Part shown: positions 63,201-64,000 of the stretch, one piece after another
Position numbering within the stretch: the first letter of the stretch is position 1
Layout of the letters: each line of letters starts with the position of its first letter
DNA from: an uncultured Aquimarina sp.
Lineage (GTDB): Bacteria; Bacteroidota; Bacteroidia; Flavobacteriales; Flavobacteriaceae
Reading direction: 5' to 3'
DNA length: 64,000 nucleotides
Assembly: GCA_947498765.1 (NCBI GenBank)
Contig: CANMLG010000028.1
Span: forward strand, 1-64,000
The notes under the pieces: model-generated
What the model saw: the letters and a program-made list of their open reading frames with translations, nothing else
Databases searched by the model: none
What the model was told of the DNA's origin: nothing
Translations under genes and position numbers: made by a program

Positions 63201-64000
63201 CCTGCTCTTATCGGCAAACCTGTCACTGTCCAAGTAGGTGTTGGACTAGCTGTATTTCCCATCCATACTTGTAATTGATCATCTGCCAATTGTAATTTAA
63301 TTTTTGCAGGATTCCCCGAAGGTGTTATCCCAGTTGCTTTTACCGATGTAGTTCCATCAAATACTTCAGTCTCTATATTACCTCCACCAAAATTAGGTTT
63401 AAAAAGAATATAAATTCCATTATCAATAGCTCCTCCTGTATGTCGTAAGGCAAATCCATAAGCTTGACTATCTGCAAAATTAACTTCGGCTTCAATAGTT
63501 CCATTTGTTCCATGGGAATAATCATGTGTAGAAACGGCTAAACTATTAGATGCATTAGAAACACCAACATTAGGAGTCACTGTCATTGCCGGACCACTTT
63601 GAGCTGTCCATGACCTTGTGAAATCAGCCTCAAATGGTGATCCATCGGTATTTTTATAACTTAAGGTATAAGTTACCTCATCACCCACTACAGCCGATTT
63701 TGGAACTACCGTTTTTGTCATTGACGAAGGCGGCGGAGGTAATATTACTGGAGTACAGGTTATGGTAACTTCGGCCGTATCAATTACTGGCGACTCATTT
63801 TTAGCTTCTATTGAAGCCGTATTGATTTGAATTTCATCGGCTCTCGGACAAGTCCCTGAAGAAAAATTAGCAGTAGCCAAATAACTAAATGAACCTTTTT
63901 CTTTTACTTGTAAAGCTTTTTTCTTCCAAGTAATTGTTCTGGTGGCTTTGTCATAGGTCGCTTTTTCTCCTAGAATCTCTACAGAGTCTCCTAAGTTTTT
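60290..64000 (-). CDS. giant surface protein with gliding-associated (CHU_C, T9SS type B) C-terminus, partial
   Basis: The frame is open through the right window edge, so the N-terminus is missing; the visible part is ~1236 residues. Order (N to C): a DUF11-like beta domain split by an inserted lectin/LamG-like domain (NGTIEAEVNFADSQAYGFALRHTGG…). Two ~290-residue modules follow, each made of an Ig-like part (FCIG…TETIVWY…PIIDTSxAS..YYVAQ) and a Calx-beta domain (EGNDLEFEVTLTELAATDVEITFAI). A third, shortened module lacks Calx-beta. The end is the CHU_C domain (YPLFFTPNGDTENDFWQV...IYDRYGKLLASFRPTDRWNG). Likely a secreted adhesin. Confidence 0.9.
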   Translation of the reverse strand, partial: KNLGDSVEILGEKATYDKATRTITWKKKALQVKEKGSFSYLATANFSSGTCPRADEIQINTASIEAKNESPVIDTAEVTITCTPVILPPPPSSMTKTVVPKSAVVGDEVTYTLSYKNTDGSPFEADFTRSWTAQSGPAMTVTPNVGVSNASNSLAVSTHDYSHGTNGTIEAEVNFADSQAYGFALRHTGGAIDNGIYILFKPNFGGGNIETEVFDGTTSVKATGITPSGNPAKIKLQLADDQLQVWMGNTASPTPTWTVTGLPIRAGYAGVINGSPDGSSTSGVHQLIAYKSSLDSAFDLQITDPIPTEITFISADGSGVNTSGVVTYPKITGPVLADTEITYSWKGEIASCPSATSKIVNLAFTNALGLPKDFVSAQAILDCSGVDLCALIDVDEPTQNVPEFCIGDAVSDIDTYITATETIVWYVDELSTSAIAKPIIDTSLASSTIYYVAQKTADDCESDRVEVVVEVKAGGVSQSETKTIQSGGNIDFDIVAEMGLEAGTISWETVDNTNITGESITSVTSDTISDILVNTTDLNETVTYKITSIPSTGCPPESSELVVTILPPVTVLSAFITDTSTIEGNDLEFEVTLTELAATDVEITFAIADISTLPADYGVLETSLTITTGTNKGVFVISTIDDVEVELVEELEVAIVNVNGVPNSITSTAIGAIEDNDMACPTIDKPNVANIEFCIGETVADINTFVTATETIVWYDTALSSTSISAPIIDTSVAATTFYYVAQRTATNCESDRVQVVVNIKEGDAGKFDAKTIINGANVSFDIVAEMGLESGTLSWSVVTNNNNVVGETLINSSLDVISDILTNTSNIPEVVTYRIASIPSVGCVPQTSELEVTVLPTSSVLTAIINNGDSVVEGGNLVFPITLTEVPTKDIEVTFSITNITALPRDYIRKPLSLIIPAGLSSGNFELETIDDFIEEDTETLELAIVNVDGIVNPIAQTAIGTILDNDVPVACTSVKAPFVTDPSFCFGDTPLDIDTFISATETVVWYSSALSITPIAKPIIDTSVASENIYFVSQKDVTDCESERVSLTITVTPEKVPQFDTITIESGTSVNYDIVSNMSILPNNITWLATSDGIFIEGENTIGNNSIIISDVLTNSSDQVQEIVYEIIETITSCPTLNSTLTVRVNPPKERDYPLFFTPNGDTENDFWQVSTKAMSLIEYIEIYDRYGKLLASFRPTDRWNGIYNNTDMPADDYWFVSKLIDGKQETGHFSLIR

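Noticed and set aside
1-64000. CRISPR arrays, tRNA and rRNA genes
   Set aside because: No regularly spaced short repeats and no tRNA- or rRNA-like sequences were noticed on either strand by eye; a tRNAscan run would be decisive.

Overview
The window looks like a chromosomal segment of a marine, gliding member of the Flavobacteriaceae (Bacteroidota). The DNA is strongly AT-rich. Promoters fit the Bacteroidota -33/-7 pattern (TTTG, about 18-20 nt, TAnnTTTG) and Shine-Dalgarno sites are not evident. The window carries gldA, several secreted proteins with type IX secretion (T9SS) C-terminal sorting signals, a type-B (gliding-associated, CHU_C) giant protein at the right edge, and red-algal galactan (agar/porphyran type) hydrolases. 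The species cannot be named from the sequence alone.

Layout. 1-3.1 kb is an accessory region of small cargo genes: a LOG-type nucleosidase, a pair of membrane proteins and a ParE/RelE-type toxin-antitoxin pair. They are separated by repeated structured intergenic elements and two 3'-end remnants of a group II intron. 3.1-16.8 kb is mostly core: a secreted HEFAH protein, lon, a repeat-bearing lipoprotein, an MFS transporter, a T9SS cargo protein, phnA/ychJ-type genes, menB, a pirin and pyrF. 17.4-32.9 kb holds four dispersed glycoside hydrolase genes (GH42-like with T9SS tail, GH3, GH86-like, GH117-like with CBM6 and T9SS tail) around two core blocks: gldA and an aromatic amino acid operon (pheA, aminotransferase, tyrA, DAHP synthase-chorismate mutase). 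32.9-39.9 kb has uvrA, a tandem duplication of a sigma-70 gene plus a 48-residue protein gene, nth, bcp and a small T9SS-like protein.

40.4-45.5 kb is a TetR / ABC / HlyD / TolC operon whose ABC subunit has lost essentially every catalytic ATPase motif. 45.5-50.3 kb is a second accessory region: orphan Rhs C-terminal tips, a likely toxin-immunity pair, a second ParE-like toxin-antitoxin pair, a probable DUF6169 gene with a tiny partner, and a roughly 500-bp direct repeat carrying the same broken tyrosine-recombinase tail twice. 50.4-64 kb returns to core genes: an ABC1/UbiB kinase with a TetR regulator, a TlpA-like thioredoxin, htpG, an S41 peptidase, selO, msrA and the partial giant surface protein.

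The most striking regulatory find is a complete transcription attenuator in front of pheA. It has a -33/-7 promoter, a 17-residue leader peptide with 8 Phe and 2 Tyr (MNNLFFYNRFYFFFFFR), an antiterminator segment and a terminator, so Phe/Tyr supply probably gates the whole aromatic operon. Other signals worth checking are the cassette-like array at the left end, the degenerate ATPase operon with a 23-bp palindrome over its promoter, and the sigma/small-protein duplication with a conserved inverted repeat between the genes.

All family calls come from reading motifs by eye; no database search was possible.
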